A stretch of 64,000 bases of DNA from Hyphomicrobiales bacterium (GTDB lineage: Bacteria > Pseudomonadota > Alphaproteobacteria > Rhizobiales > Xanthobacteraceae): NCBI GenBank assembly GCA_017305665.1, contig JAFKKH010000016.1, positions 85,177 to 149,176 on the forward strand, written 5' to 3'. This document shows positions 1 to 8,860 of the stretch, piece by piece. Within the stretch, counting starts at the first letter, position 1. Every line of letters starts with the position of its first letter. Below the pieces are notes generated by a model that made no database searches, had not been told where the DNA came from, and saw only the letters and a program-made list of their open reading frames with translations. A program made the position numbers and the translations under genes.

Positions 1-1201
1 TGCGGCCGTAGACGGCGAGGATCTTGCCTGGCCCAAAACCCATCACCAGGCCGGAGATGATCGCTGCGATCAGCATCCCGGTGCCGGTGTAGGACAGCCA
101 GGTGAAGGAGAACACCGCGCCTTCCGGCGTGGGCTTCGGAACGATCGGCGCGACCTTCATGATCACCTTATCGAGGTCCGGCACCGCGTAGTTCCAGGTG
201 GCCCAGGGATTGACCGCCGCCTTGAATCCGCCCGTGCCCCAGATCAGCAGCACGATGCAGACGATGATCCATGGCACCAGCGACGACCAGATCTCGGCCG
301 AGGTCAGCTTCGGCATGGTCGTGCTCATGTCCGCCTTGGCGAGATCGGCGGAAATATCGTGACTGCGCAGCGCCGGTGAGGTCCACAGCTTCTTCGGCTG
401 CCATATCTTCAGGAAGCCGATCAGACAGGCCATCGAGATCAGCGATGCGCCGATGTCGACGATCCACGGATTGACGTAGTTCGAGATCAGGAATTGCGGG
501 ACCGCAAACGACACGCCGGTGACGAGAATCGCGGGCCAGACTTCCTTCATGCCTTTCCAGCCGGCGAACGCCCACACCACCCAGAACGGTACGATCAGCG
601 AGAAGATCGGCAATTGCCGGCCGACCATGGCGCCGAGCAGATAGGGATCGAGGCCGGTGACGGAGGCCAGTCCCTGGATCGGCGTTCCCAGCGCGCCGTA
701 GGCGACCGGTGCGGTATTTGCGATCAGCGACAGACCTGACGCTGCCAGCGGCGAGAAGCCAAGGCCGATCAGGATCGCGCCCGTGATCGCAACCGGCGTG
801 CCGAATCCCGATGCGCCCTCGAAGAAGGCGCCGAACGAGAACGCGATCAGCAGAAGCTGCAGCCGGCGGTCGGTGGTCACGCCGCCAACCGCGCGTTGCA
901 GCGTCTCGAACCGGCCGGATGCGACCGTGAGTTGGTACATGAAGATGACGTTGAGAACGATCCAGCCGATTGGGAAGAAGCCGGTGACCACACCCAGAAT
1001 CGAGGCGCGGATCGACATGCCTGCCGGCATGGTGAAGGCAAAGATCGCGATGAGGTTGGCAACGATGAGTGCCACGATTGCCGCGATGTGGGCCTTCACC
1101 TTGCCGCTGGCGATCAGAACGAGCAGCGTGACGACGGGTATCGCAGCCGCGATCGTCGACAACGCAGCATTGCCGAACGGATTGTAGACTTGATTCCACA
1201 T
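1..1201 (-). CDS. lldP: L-lactate permease (LctP/LldP family), 3' part missing at window edge
   Basis: Inner-membrane lactate/glycolate:proton symporter of the LctP family. Reading from the ATG at 1201 downward gives an open frame of 400 codons to the window edge. It starts MWNQVYNPFG, followed by repeated long hydrophobic segments and the family-like stretch GMLIAAIISGLVMGFGPGKI near the visible end. Full-length family members are about 530-560 residues, so roughly a quarter is off the left edge. The start fits the typical short polar N-terminus before the first membrane helix. The next gene to the right is on the other strand, so lldP heads its own transcript. Family assignment is confident; the exact substrate (lactate or glycolate) is inferred. 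Confidence 0.85.
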   Translation of the reverse strand, partial: MWNQVYNPFGNAALSTIAAAIPVVTLLVLIASGKVKAHIAAIVALIVANLIAIFAFTMPAGMSIRASILGVVTGFFPIGWIVLNVIFMYQLTVASGRFETLQRAVGGVTTDRRLQLLLIAFSFGAFFEGASGFGTPVAITGAILIGLGFSPLAASGLSLIANTAPVAYGALGTPIQGLASVTGLDPYLLGAMVGRQLPIFSLIVPFWVVWAFAGWKGMKEVWPAILVTGVSFAVPQFLISNYVNPWIVDIGASLISMACLIGFLKIWQPKKLWTSPALRSHDISADLAKADMSTTMPKLTSAEIWSSLVPWIIVCIVLLIWGTGGFKAAVNPWATWNYAVPDLDKVIMKVAPIVPKPTPEGAVFSFTWLSYTGTGMLIAAIISGLVMGFGPGKILAVYGR

Positions 1202-1727
1202 GTGGTTTTCTCCCCACGCCATTATTGAGCGCTCTGGCCAGCGTGGATGGCCACAAGGCGCCTGGCCTGCATGAGGGGAAGGCTGCTTGCGGACCGGCGC
1301 ACGTCTGCTATTCGCCGGCCGCTGATAACGACTGAACTCGCCCCCAAGCCATGCCGTTGGTGCGATGGTACGGGTGTGTCCGTGACGGTGACAAGACGGA
1401 TATGACGGCTTGGCGAGTTGTAGTCTGGAATGATTCTAAATTGAAAAAACTGTGCCGGCAAAAGATGTTCCGGTCCGCCAGATGCCGGCTTGGCTGGGAA
1501 CGTACTGGCGATGCGCGGCCGGGTCGGGGCCGGCTATCAGAGCGATCGAGGTCGTCGCCGAATCAAACGGGCATCACGGGCTTGCCTGCGGCGATGCATG
1601 ATCGGCGGGCATGTCTGAATAAAAAATCAGCGGACACTCGACATTTCGGAAGACCTGCCGCCGTTGCCCTCACATCGCGTTTGCGGTAATTCCACCGGTA
1701 ATACGACCCTTTGGCTGGAGATTTGAC
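1202..1727. other. Intergenic region between lldP and the small oxidase subunit gene
   Basis: About 525 bases between divergent genes. Short open frames on both strands lack convincing ribosome sites or recognisable protein character (for example an Arg/Cys-rich frame at 1351-1689), so I regard the region as non-coding. It presumably holds the promoters of both flanking genes. I see no clear repeat or RNA gene in it. Confidence 0.5.
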
Positions 1728-1877
1728 GTGGCACATAACGAAGTGGCTTACACGACGGCGGATGGAAACGATTATGTGGCGCACGAGGCGACCTATGAGG
1801 GCTTCATCAGGCTGGTGAAGTACGGCACCGCCACCGTCGTTGTGATCCTGGCCTTGATGGCGATCTTCCTCACCTGA
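1728..1877 (+). CDS. aa3-type cytochrome c oxidase subunit IV-like small membrane protein
   Basis: A 49-residue protein with a GTG start at 1728, preceded by GGAG at 1717-1720 (7-base spacing). The N-terminal half is polar and ends HEATYEGFIRLVKYGT; the C-terminal half is a single transmembrane helix (VVVILALMAIFLT). This layout, a short soluble arm with an H-x-x-T-Y-x-G-F motif then one helix, matches the bacterial aa3 oxidase subunit IV family (COX4_pro_2), whose members bind the outside of subunit I of the terminal oxidase. The gene lies just upstream of the transhydrogenase operon, so it may be co-regulated with that energy-coupling enzyme. The assignment rests on motif and length only. 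Confidence 0.75.
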   Translation: MAHNEVAYTTADGNDYVAHEATYEGFIRLVKYGTATVVVILALMAIFLT

Positions 1878-1952
1878 TTTTCCGGTCGTTCGTCTGACCG
1901 TCCTGAAATTCCGTTTCACTCGCGGCGCGGCTGATGATTTAGTCATCCGTGG

Positions 1953-1985
1953 TCCTAGTGTGGCGGTTGAGGCGAACTTCGGACT
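1953..1985. repeat. Partial copy of a dispersed repeat beginning CTAGTGTGG
   Basis: The 9-mer at 1954-1962 and the following bases (GGTT-GAG-CGAACTT) resemble the left arm of the inverted repeat at 28260-28332. Here only one arm is present. It lies about 55 bases upstream of pntAA, so it may be part of that gene's leader. The similarity is short and judged by eye. Confidence 0.4.
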
Positions 1986-2011
1986 CGGGACACTGGGCTG
2001 CGGGAGGCGTC

Positions 2012-3136
2012 ATGAAGATTGCGATTGCGAAGGAAGTCGACCCGTCCGAGCCGCGGGTGGCTGCGACGCCGGACACGGTGAAGAAGTTCAAGGCGCTGGG
2101 CGCCGAAGTCGCAATCGAGCCAGGTGCGGGGATGAAGTCCGGCTTGCCGGATTCCGAATTCTCGGCCGCCGGAGCTATCGTCAGCGCGGACGCGCTGAAG
2201 GACGCTGACATCGTCATCAAGGTCAAGCGGCCGGAGGCGTCCGAGCTTTCGCGCTACAAGCGCGGCGCGCTCGTCATCGCGATCATGGACCCTTACGGCA
2301 ACGAGGCGGCGCTCAAGACCATTGCCGATGCCGGCGTCTCCGCCTTCGCCATGGAGTTGATGCCGCGCATCACGCGTGCGCAGGTGATGGACGTGCTGTC
2401 CAGTCAGGCGAACCTCGCCGGCTACCGCGCCGTCATCGAAGCGGCCGAAGCCTTCGGCCGCGCCTTTCCGATGATGATGACCGCGGCGGGCACGGTGCCC
2501 GCCGCAAAAGTGTTCGTGATGGGCGTCGGTGTCGCCGGCCTTCAGGCCATCGCAACGGCACGCCGTCTCGGTGCGGTCGTCACCGCGACCGACGTGCGGC
2601 CTGCCACCAAGGAGCAGGTGGAAAGCCTCGGCGCCAAATTCCTCGCCGTTGAGGATGAGGAATTCAAGAACGCGCAGACCGCCGGCGGCTACGCCAAGGA
2701 AATGTCGAAGGAGTATCAGGCCAAGCAGGCCGCGCTCACTGCCGAGCACGTCAAGAAGCAGGATATCGTCATCACCACGGCGCTGATCCCCGGACGTCCG
2801 GCGCCAAAACTCGTCGGCGCCGAGATGGTCAGGTCGATGAAGCCCGGTTCGGTGCTGGTTGACCTCGCGGTCGAGCGCGGCGGCAACGTCGAAGGCGTCA
2901 AGGCCGGGGAGATCGTCGACATCGATGGCGTGAAGATCGTCGGCTTCACCAATGTCGCAGGTCGTGTCGCGGCCTCCGCGTCGGGCCTTTATGCGCGCAA
3001 TCTGTTCTCCTTCATCGAGACGCTGATCGATAAATCGACCAAGGCGCTGGCGGTGAACTGGGACGACGAACTGGTCAAGGCCACCGCGCTGACCAAGGAC
3101 GGCGCGGTGATCCACCCGAACTTTCAGCCGAAATAA
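2012..3136 (+). CDS. pntAA: NAD(P) transhydrogenase subunit alpha, part 1 (NAD-binding, soluble)
   Basis: Soluble dI component of proton-translocating transhydrogenase, which transfers hydride from NADH to NADP+ at the cytoplasmic face using the proton gradient. The 374-residue protein starts [17 protein letters not shown], the usual start for this family. ATG 2012 is preceded by GGGAGG at 2002-2007; an in-frame upstream extension to 1949 is not homologous and is rejected. The PRITRAQ loop near residue 120 and the NAD-binding Rossmann motif GVGVAGLQA near residue 170 are present. The subunit is split from its membrane part, as is usual in alphaproteobacteria. pntAB and pntB follow 11 and about 40 bases apart, forming one operon. 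Confidence 0.95.
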   Translation: MKIAIAKEVDPSEPRVAATPDTVKKFKALGAEVAIEPGAGMKSGLPDSEFSAAGAIVSADALKDADIVIKVKRPEASELSRYKRGALVIAIMDPYGNEAALKTIADAGVSAFAMELMPRITRAQVMDVLSSQANLAGYRAVIEAAEAFGRAFPMMMTAAGTVPAAKVFVMGVGVAGLQAIATARRLGAVVTATDVRPATKEQVESLGAKFLAVEDEEFKNAQTAGGYAKEMSKEYQAKQAALTAEHVKKQDIVITTALIPGRPAPKLVGAEMVRSMKPGSVLVDLAVERGGNVEGVKAGEIVDIDGVKIVGFTNVAGRVAASASGLYARNLFSFIETLIDKSTKALAVNWDDELVKATALTKDGAVIHPNFQPK

Positions 3137-3147
3137 GGAGCTTCGCC

Positions 3148-3465
3148 ATGGAGCATATCGCGCAGGCCGTCGATCCCTTCGTGTTCCGGCTGTCGATCTT
3201 CGTGCTGGCCGTGTTCGTCGGTTATTTCGTGGTGTGGTCGGTGACCCCGGCGCTGCATACGCCGCTGATGTCGGTCACCAACGCGATCTCGTCGGTGATC
3301 GTGGTCGGCGCGCTGCTCGCGGTCGGCGTCGGCATGATCTCGAGCGGCTCGGGCTGGGCGCGGGGCTTCGGCTTCGTGGCGCTGGTCTTCGCCTGCGTGA
3401 ACATTTTCGGCGGCTTCCTCGTCACCCAGCGCATGCTGGCGATGTACAAGAAGAAGCAGAAGTGA
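3148..3465 (+). CDS. pntAB: NAD(P) transhydrogenase subunit alpha, part 2 (membrane)
   Basis: A 105-residue protein with about three transmembrane helices, corresponding to the C-terminal membrane portion of E. coli PntA. The stretch [18 protein letters not shown] is characteristic of transhydrogenase dII. It starts 11 bases after pntAA (AAGGAG just before the ATG) and is followed by pntB. With PntB it forms the proton channel. Confidence 0.95.
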   Translation: MEHIAQAVDPFVFRLSIFVLAVFVGYFVVWSVTPALHTPLMSVTNAISSVIVVGALLAVGVGMISSGSGWARGFGFVALVFACVNIFGGFLVTQRMLAMYKKKQK

Positions 3466-3507
3466 GCGGCGTTCACCTCGTGGTGACGGAGACAAAGGGG
3501 GCCTGAG

Positions 3508-4908
3508 ATGAACGCCAATCTGTCTGCACTGCTTTATCTGGTCGCGGGTGTTCTGTTCATCCTGTCGCTGCGCGGGCTGTCGAGTCCGGCCTCGAGCCGT
3601 CAGGGCAATTTCCTAGGCATGATCGGCATGGCGATCGCGGTCGCCACAACGCTGGCGACGCATCCGCCGGCGGACGGCACGGCGTGGCTGCTTGTGATCC
3701 TCGGTGTCGCCATCGGTGGCAGCATCGGTGCCGTGATCGCGCGCCGCGTGCCGATGACCTCGATGCCGGAACTGGTCGCGGCGTTCCACTCGCTGGTCGG
3801 CATGGCGGCGGTGCTGGTGGCCGCCGGCGCGTTCTATGCGCCCGAAGCGTTCGGCATCGGGACGCCCGGTCACATCCATTCGCAGAGCCTGGTCGAGATG
3901 TCGCTCGGCGTCGCCATCGGCGCGCTGACCTTCACCGGCTCGGTGATCGCGTTCGCGAAACTGTCGGGCCGGATGAGCGGCGCGCCGATCATCCTGCCGG
4001 CGCGGCACATCATCAACATCGTGCTCGGCCTTGCGTTGATCTTCTTCATCGTCGGTCTGGTGATGTCCGGCAGCGCGATGGATTTCTGGCTGATCGTCAT
4101 TATCGCGCTGTCGCTCGGCGCGCTCTTGATCATCCCGATCGGCGGCGCCGACATGCCGGTCGTGATCTCGATGCTGAACTCGTATTCGGGTTGGGCCGCC
4201 GCCGGCATCGGCTTCACGCTGGGCAATTCGGCGCTGATCATCACCGGCGCGCTGGTCGGCTCCTCCGGTGCGATCCTGTCCTACATCATGTGCCATGCCA
4301 TGAACCGCAGCTTCATCTCGGTCATCCTCGGCGGCTTCGGCGGCGAGACCGCCGCGGCCGGTGGTGGCGCCGGCGGCGAAGTGCGTCCGGTCAAGCTTGG
4401 CTCGGCCGACGATGCGGCTTTCATCATGAAGAACGCGCAGAAGGTGATCATCGTGCCGGGCTACGGCATGGCGGTGGCGCAGGCGCAGCACGCCTTGCGC
4501 GAAATGGCCGACAACCTCAAGAAAGAGGGCGTCGAGGTCAAGTATGCCATTCACCCGGTCGCGGGCCGTATGCCCGGCCACATGAACGTGCTGCTCGCCG
4601 AAGCCAACGTGCCCTATGACGAGGTGTTCGAACTCGAGGATATCAATTCCGAGTTCGCCCAGGCCGACGTCGCTTTCGTGATCGGCGCCAACGACGTCAC
4701 CAACCCGGCAGCGGAAGAGGACAAGACCTCACCGATCTACGGCATGCCGGTGCTGCAGGTCTGGAAGGCCGGCACGGTGATGTTCATCAAGCGCTCGCTG
4801 GCGTCAGGCTACGCTGGCATCGATAATCCACTGTTCTATCGCGACAACACCATGATGCTGCTTGGCGACGCCAAGAAGATGACGGAGAATATCGTCAAGG
4901 CGATGTAA
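3508..4908 (+). CDS. pntB: NAD(P) transhydrogenase subunit beta
   Basis: A 466-residue protein. The N-terminal ~290 residues form about nine membrane helices of the proton channel (including the conserved PALHSLVG-like segment AAFHSLVGMAAV). A Gly/Ala-rich hinge (near residues 278-290) leads to the NADP-binding dIII domain with VIIVPGYGMAVAQAQHALRE and VIGANDVTNPAAEED. Length is normal for the family. It is the last gene of the pntAA-pntAB-pntB operon; no clear terminator hairpin follows before the next gene 30 bases away, so read-through into the DUF3606 gene is possible. Confidence 0.96.
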   Translation: MNANLSALLYLVAGVLFILSLRGLSSPASSRQGNFLGMIGMAIAVATTLATHPPADGTAWLLVILGVAIGGSIGAVIARRVPMTSMPELVAAFHSLVGMAAVLVAAGAFYAPEAFGIGTPGHIHSQSLVEMSLGVAIGALTFTGSVIAFAKLSGRMSGAPIILPARHIINIVLGLALIFFIVGLVMSGSAMDFWLIVIIALSLGALLIIPIGGADMPVVISMLNSYSGWAAAGIGFTLGNSALIITGALVGSSGAILSYIMCHAMNRSFISVILGGFGGETAAAGGGAGGEVRPVKLGSADDAAFIMKNAQKVIIVPGYGMAVAQAQHALREMADNLKKEGVEVKYAIHPVAGRMPGHMNVLLAEANVPYDEVFELEDINSEFAQADVAFVIGANDVTNPAAEEDKTSPIYGMPVLQVWKAGTVMFIKRSLASGYAGIDNPLFYRDNTMMLLGDAKKMTENIVKAM

Positions 4909-4938
4909 TACGGCGACGTTCAACAGCGGGAGACCGAC

Positions 4939-5355
4939 ATGGCTGACAACAAGGCGAAGCGTGGAGGAAGCGATCGACGCTTGATCGCATTGAGTGAGGC
5001 TTACGAGGTCCGTTACTGGTCCAAGAAGTTCAAGGTCACACCGGCCAAGCTGAAGGCAGCCGTCAAGGCCGCTGGACACTCTGCGAAGAAGGTCGAAGCC
5101 TATCTCAAGCTGCAGAAGCACAAGGCGCGGGATCGGGCGCTGATCGCGCTGAGCCAACCCTATGAGGTCAGCTACTGGTCGAAGAAGTTCAAGGTGACGC
5201 CCGCGCGGCTGCGTGCCGCCGTCAAGGCGGTCGGCCATTCTTCGAGAAAGGTCGGCGAATACCTCGCTCCCAAGAAGAAGACCGTCAAAAAGAAGAAGAT
5301 GGTGAAGAAGGCGAAGAAGAGCACCAGGAAATCCGTCAAGAAACGCGCCAGATAG
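4939..5355 (+). CDS. Tandem DUF3606 protein with lysine-rich C-terminal tail
   Basis: A 138-residue basic protein made of two near-identical ~44-residue units (about residues 13-56 and 65-108), each containing the block YWSKKFKVTP followed by LKAAVKAAGHS or LRAAVKAVGHS. This resembles the DUF3606 family of small helical proteins of unknown function. Residues 112-138 are almost entirely K/R with a few S/T, like the tails of histone-H1-like nucleoid proteins, so a nucleic-acid-binding role is plausible but not shown. GGGAGA sits before the ATG. It lies 30 bases after pntB and 15 before the cation exchanger. Confidence 0.75.
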   Translation: MADNKAKRGGSDRRLIALSEAYEVRYWSKKFKVTPAKLKAAVKAAGHSAKKVEAYLKLQKHKARDRALIALSQPYEVSYWSKKFKVTPARLRAAVKAVGHSSRKVGEYLAPKKKTVKKKKMVKKAKKSTRKSVKKRAR

Positions 5356-5370
5356 CGCCGCTTCGATCTG

Positions 5371-6468
5371 ATGAGTTCGCATAGCTCAATGCCGCGGTCA
5401 GCGTGGGTTTTCCCCGCGCTGGCCGTTATGCTTTTTGCGAGCTCGGAAATTCTTGGCGTCACGTTCACGCCCACGGCAGGCGGCCTTGTCATCGCCGCCG
5501 TTCTGCTGGTGATCCTGTTCGGCACCGTCTTCGCCGCCGTGCATCATGCCGAGGTGATCGCGGAGCGGATCGGCGAGCCCTACGGCACGTTGCTGCTGAC
5601 GCTTGCAGTTACAATCATCGAGGTCGCCCTGATCGCGACCATCATGCTGGGCGACAAGGCGGTGCCGGCGCTGGCGCGCGACACCGTGTTCGCAGTGGTC
5701 ATGATTGTCTGCAACGGGCTCGTCGGCGTTTGCATCCTGACCGGCGGATTGCGCTTTCGCGAGCAGGACGTCCGGGTAACCGGCACCAACGTCTATCTCA
5801 GCGTGTTGATCGTGTTCGCGACGATCACGCTGGTGATGCCCAACTACACGCTGTCCACGCCGGGGCCGCTGTATTCGGAGCTGCAGCTCGGCTTCGTCAG
5901 CGTCGTGACCATCATCCTCTACGCCGTCTTCCTGTATACGCAGACCGTTCTGCATCGGGATTACTTCGTTATCGACGATGGCAGCGGCGATGACGGCGCC
6001 GGGCAAATGCCGAACCGCATGCTCACTCTGAGTGTCGTGCTGCTTATGGTCTCGCTGCTTGCCGTTGTGCTTCTGGCCAAGAAATTTTCGCTGGTTGTCG
6101 ATGCGGGAATCGCGCTCGTCGGCGCGCCGGAAGCGTTGGCCGGCGTGCTGGTGGCGCTCCTGATCCTGCTGCCGGAAAGCGTCGCGGCGATTTCGGCCGC
6201 GCGTCACAACGATCTGCAGAAGAGCATCAATCTCGCGCTCGGGTCATCGCTGGCAACGATCGGCTTGACGATTCCGGCCGTCGCGGTCGCGGCCTACATC
6301 ATGGACAAGCCGCTCGAGCTCGGTCTCAGCGCGCAGAAGATGATCCTGCTCGGTATGACATTTCTGCTGAGCATGCTGACCTTTGGAACCGGACGGACCA
6401 ATATCCTGTTTGGAATGATCCACATCGTGGTGTTCGCGATCTATATCTTCATGGTCTTTGTGCCATGA
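5371..6468 (+). CDS. chaA: CaCA-family cation/proton exchanger (ChaA-like)
   Basis: A 365-residue integral membrane protein with about ten or eleven helices in two related halves. Each half carries an acidic motif of the Ca2+/cation antiporter family: EPYGTLLLTLAVTIIEVALI near residue 70 and ALLILLPESVAAISAARHND near residue 270. These glutamates are the ion-coordinating residues in characterised CaCA exchangers. The best match by reading is the ChaA/y4hA-type sodium- or potassium-proton and calcium-proton antiporters; the transported ion is not determinable here. No strong ribosome site precedes the ATG, so an internal start is possible. A small cupin gene follows. Confidence 0.85.
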   Translation: MSSHSSMPRSAWVFPALAVMLFASSEILGVTFTPTAGGLVIAAVLLVILFGTVFAAVHHAEVIAERIGEPYGTLLLTLAVTIIEVALIATIMLGDKAVPALARDTVFAVVMIVCNGLVGVCILTGGLRFREQDVRVTGTNVYLSVLIVFATITLVMPNYTLSTPGPLYSELQLGFVSVVTIILYAVFLYTQTVLHRDYFVIDDGSGDDGAGQMPNRMLTLSVVLLMVSLLAVVLLAKKFSLVVDAGIALVGAPEALAGVLVALLILLPESVAAISAARHNDLQKSINLALGSSLATIGLTIPAVAVAAYIMDKPLELGLSAQKMILLGMTFLLSMLTFGTGRTNILFGMIHIVVFAIYIFMVFVP

Positions 6469-6493
6469 ACAATCTCACGAATGGAGTCGAGTG

Positions 6494-6778
6494 ATGCTTG
6501 CAGCGAAATCCGACGTTCAGCAGGACACCCCTGAGGTCCGCGTGACCGAGTGGCGGCTGGTGCCGGGCAGTGCCACGGGCCCGCACACCCATGAAATGGA
6601 CTACGTGATCGTTCCCATCACCACCAGCGAAATGACCATTGTGGCCCCGGATGGCAGCCGGTCCAAATCGCAGATCGCGACCGGCAAATCCTATTTCCGC
6701 AAGGCCGGCGTTCAGCACGACGTGCTGAACGAAACCGCCAGCGAGATCGTGTTTCTGGAGATCGAACTGAAGCCGTAG
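6494..6778 (+). CDS. Small single-domain cupin protein
   Basis: A 94-residue protein starting MLAAKSDVQQD. The ATG at 6494 is preferred over an in-frame extension back to 6458, which would overlap the exchanger gene and lacks cupin character; GAGTCGAG precedes it. Cupin motif 1 is visible as GPHTHEMDYVIVP, with a metal-binding His pair and a Glu; motif 2 ends FRKAGVQHDVLN. Function is unknown; single-domain cupins of this size often bind a small ligand or metal. Confidence 0.75.
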   Translation: MLAAKSDVQQDTPEVRVTEWRLVPGSATGPHTHEMDYVIVPITTSEMTIVAPDGSRSKSQIATGKSYFRKAGVQHDVLNETASEIVFLEIELKP

Positions 6779-6825
6779 CGACGCGCCGTCTGGTCAAGAC
6801 GGCAAGATGCGAATATCATGATCCC

Positions 6826-7230
6826 ATGGGCGGGATTTTGCGACGCTGTCTTGTGGTCATTCTCTCGGCGGCGCTGCTTGCCGCTGGACTGCCGGTTGCG
6901 CATGCGATGCCTTGCGCAACCACGTCGCAGCCGCCTGCATCCGTGCATCACCATCATGACATGGCCACAACCATGGATATGACGTCGCATATCCATGACA
7001 GCGACCAGGTTGCGATGCCGTCACAGCGTCATGAGCATCGTGACAAGGCCGCGTTCGATATCTGCAAGTGCCTGAACTGCGGGATGTGCGCGACGCCAGT
7101 GATGCAGCCATCGGCCCGCGGCGCCATTCCGGAGCGCTTCGGCCATCGCTTCCTCCATGCCTTTGCGGAGGAGATTTGTCCGGCGGTGGCCGTCGGAGTC
7201 GATCCAGGAGTTCCCATCCTCGTTGCATGA
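6826..7230 (+). CDS. Exported His/Cys-rich protein (DUF2946-like), possible metal handling
   Basis: A 134-residue protein with a clear signal peptide (residues 1-27, cleavage after VAHA). The mature part has a His/Met cluster (VHHHHDMATTMDMT) and a short Cys cluster (CKCLNCGMC, around residues 75-83). This layout resembles small periplasmic DUF2946-type proteins found beside copper genes. The next gene encodes a His/Met-rich outer-membrane-like protein, which supports a joint metal role. No ribosome site is obvious before the ATG. Function is inferred from composition only. Confidence 0.65.
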   Translation: MGGILRRCLVVILSAALLAAGLPVAHAMPCATTSQPPASVHHHHDMATTMDMTSHIHDSDQVAMPSQRHEHRDKAAFDICKCLNCGMCATPVMQPSARGAIPERFGHRFLHAFAEEICPAVAVGVDPGVPILVA

Positions 7231-7299
7231 GCGCGTCTTGCGCCATTCGCTGACCGCCGCCGCTGGTGCGGCAATGCGTCCGTTTGTTTCGAGGAAATC

Positions 7300-8745
7300 A
7301 TGTCACACGTTTCGCTTCATTGGGGCCGCCGTCGCGCGTGCCTCGCAGTTATCCTGCTGACTCTGGCGTCTGCGGCTTCGGGCGAGGAAATGCCCGATCA
7401 CATGCACATGGATCATGTCGCGTCAGATCACGTATCCCACCGTTCCGGATCCGTACACCAAACGAAAAGAAAGCATCCGACGGCGATGCCAAAGCCTGCC
7501 GCGCCGGCCACCGCGACAGAAATGGATCATTCAACGATGGATTCCGGACATATGGATCACGGGATGTCCGGCCACGGCGCCATGACCGGCTTCCTCGGGC
7601 CTTACATGATGACGCGTGAGGCGTCAGGAACGAGCTGGCAGCCGGACACCTCGCCTCACGAGGGCCTGCATCGCCAGCTCGAGGAATGGAGCGTGATGAC
7701 CCATGGCTCCATCAATCTGAACTACGTTGGCCAGCCGGGTCCGCGCGGCGCGGACAAGACGTTCGTCAGCGGCATGCTTATGACCATGGCGCAACGTCCG
7801 CTGGGTGACGGCACCTTCGGCGTGCGGGCCATGCTGTCCCCGGAACCGTTCATGGGCGCGAGCGGCTATCCGCTGCTGCTTGCAACCGGCGAGACCGCCG
7901 ACGGTGTCTCCCATCTGGTCGATCGCCAGCATCCGCACGATCTGTTCATGGAGCTGGCGGCGACGTACAGCCGGAACATCACCGCGAATTCGAGCGTCTT
8001 CATCTATGGCGGTCTGCCCGGCGAACCTGCGCTTGGCCCGCCGGCGTTCATGCATCGCCTGAGCGGCATGGACAATCCGGAGGCGCCGATCAGCCATCAT
8101 TGGCTGGATTCGACGCATATTACGTTCGGCGTGGTGACAGCGGGCGTTGTCCTCGACAACTGGAAATTCGAGGCTTCGACCTTTCGCGGCCGCGAGCCCG
8201 ACCAGTATCGCTACGACATCGAGCGACCTTATCTGGACAGCTTTGCCGGACGCGTGAGCTGGAATCCGGTTCGCGAACTGTCGCTGCAGGTCTCGTACGG
8301 ACATATCAATTCGCCGGAGCAGCTTGCTCCGTCGGTCAGCGAAAACCGCCTCACGGCATCGGCGATCTACACGACACCATTCGGGGACGGACATCTGTGG
8401 AGTACGACGGTAGCCTGGGGCCGCAAGATGCTGAGCTCCGGCGACACGCTGGATGCCTATCTGTTCGAGAGTTCGGCGATCCTGAAAAACAACTGGACCC
8501 TGTTCATGCGTGCCGAGAGGGTCGCGGAAAATGAACTGACCGACGACATTATCGGTCTCGAAGGAAGGACGTTCACGGTCGGCAAGGTATCGGCGGGTGG
8601 CATCTACGATTTCGTCCGCACCGCGCATGCCAAGTTCGGTATCGGCGGGCTGGTCAGCCGCTATGTGCTGCCGGACAATCTGAAGCCGGTCTATGGCCGC
8701 GACCTCACCGGCTTCATGGTTTTCGGCCGGATCAAGCTGCTCTGA
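7300..8745 (+). CDS. Putative outer-membrane protein with His/Met-rich N-terminus
   Basis: A 481-residue protein with a signal peptide (about residues 1-28, ending SAASG). A His/Met-rich segment (DHMHMDHV at 34-41, then MDHSTMDSGHMDHGMSGHG around 75-95) precedes a long region of alternating beta-strand character ending in a basic/hydrophobic strand (GFMVFGRIKLL), typical of outer-membrane barrels. The composition and the small Cys/His gene before it suggest copper or another soft metal. I cannot name a characterised family. An AGGAAATC before the ATG is a weak ribosome site. Confidence 0.7.
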   Translation: MSHVSLHWGRRRACLAVILLTLASAASGEEMPDHMHMDHVASDHVSHRSGSVHQTKRKHPTAMPKPAAPATATEMDHSTMDSGHMDHGMSGHGAMTGFLGPYMMTREASGTSWQPDTSPHEGLHRQLEEWSVMTHGSINLNYVGQPGPRGADKTFVSGMLMTMAQRPLGDGTFGVRAMLSPEPFMGASGYPLLLATGETADGVSHLVDRQHPHDLFMELAATYSRNITANSSVFIYGGLPGEPALGPPAFMHRLSGMDNPEAPISHHWLDSTHITFGVVTAGVVLDNWKFEASTFRGREPDQYRYDIERPYLDSFAGRVSWNPVRELSLQVSYGHINSPEQLAPSVSENRLTASAIYTTPFGDGHLWSTTVAWGRKMLSSGDTLDAYLFESSAILKNNWTLFMRAERVAENELTDDIIGLEGRTFTVGKVSAGGIYDFVRTAHAKFGIGGLVSRYVLPDNLKPVYGRDLTGFMVFGRIKLL

Positions 8746-8763
8746 TCCACCCGGACATGAAAC

Positions 8764-8803
8764 ATCGCGGCGGATGGGGTGTTTGCCACCGATCCGTCGC
8801 GAT
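8764..8803. terminator. Hairpin downstream of the outer-membrane protein gene
   Basis: An 11-bp stem (8764-8774 with 8793-8803, one G-T pair) encloses an 18-base loop. No T-run follows, so if it terminates transcription it is not a classic intrinsic terminator. Confidence 0.3.
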
Positions 8804-8860
8804 TGATCCCTGAATCGGCCCTAAAGTTCACCCATCAGAAAGTGCGGGGAGAAGCCGGTC

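Noticed and set aside
1351-1689. 112-codon ORF in the lldP upstream region
   Set aside because: No ribosome site or protein-like composition.
1955-3115. Long minus-strand frame opposite pntAA (386 codons)
   Set aside because: Antisense shadow of a GC-rich gene; Arg/Asp/His-rich composition and no ribosome site.
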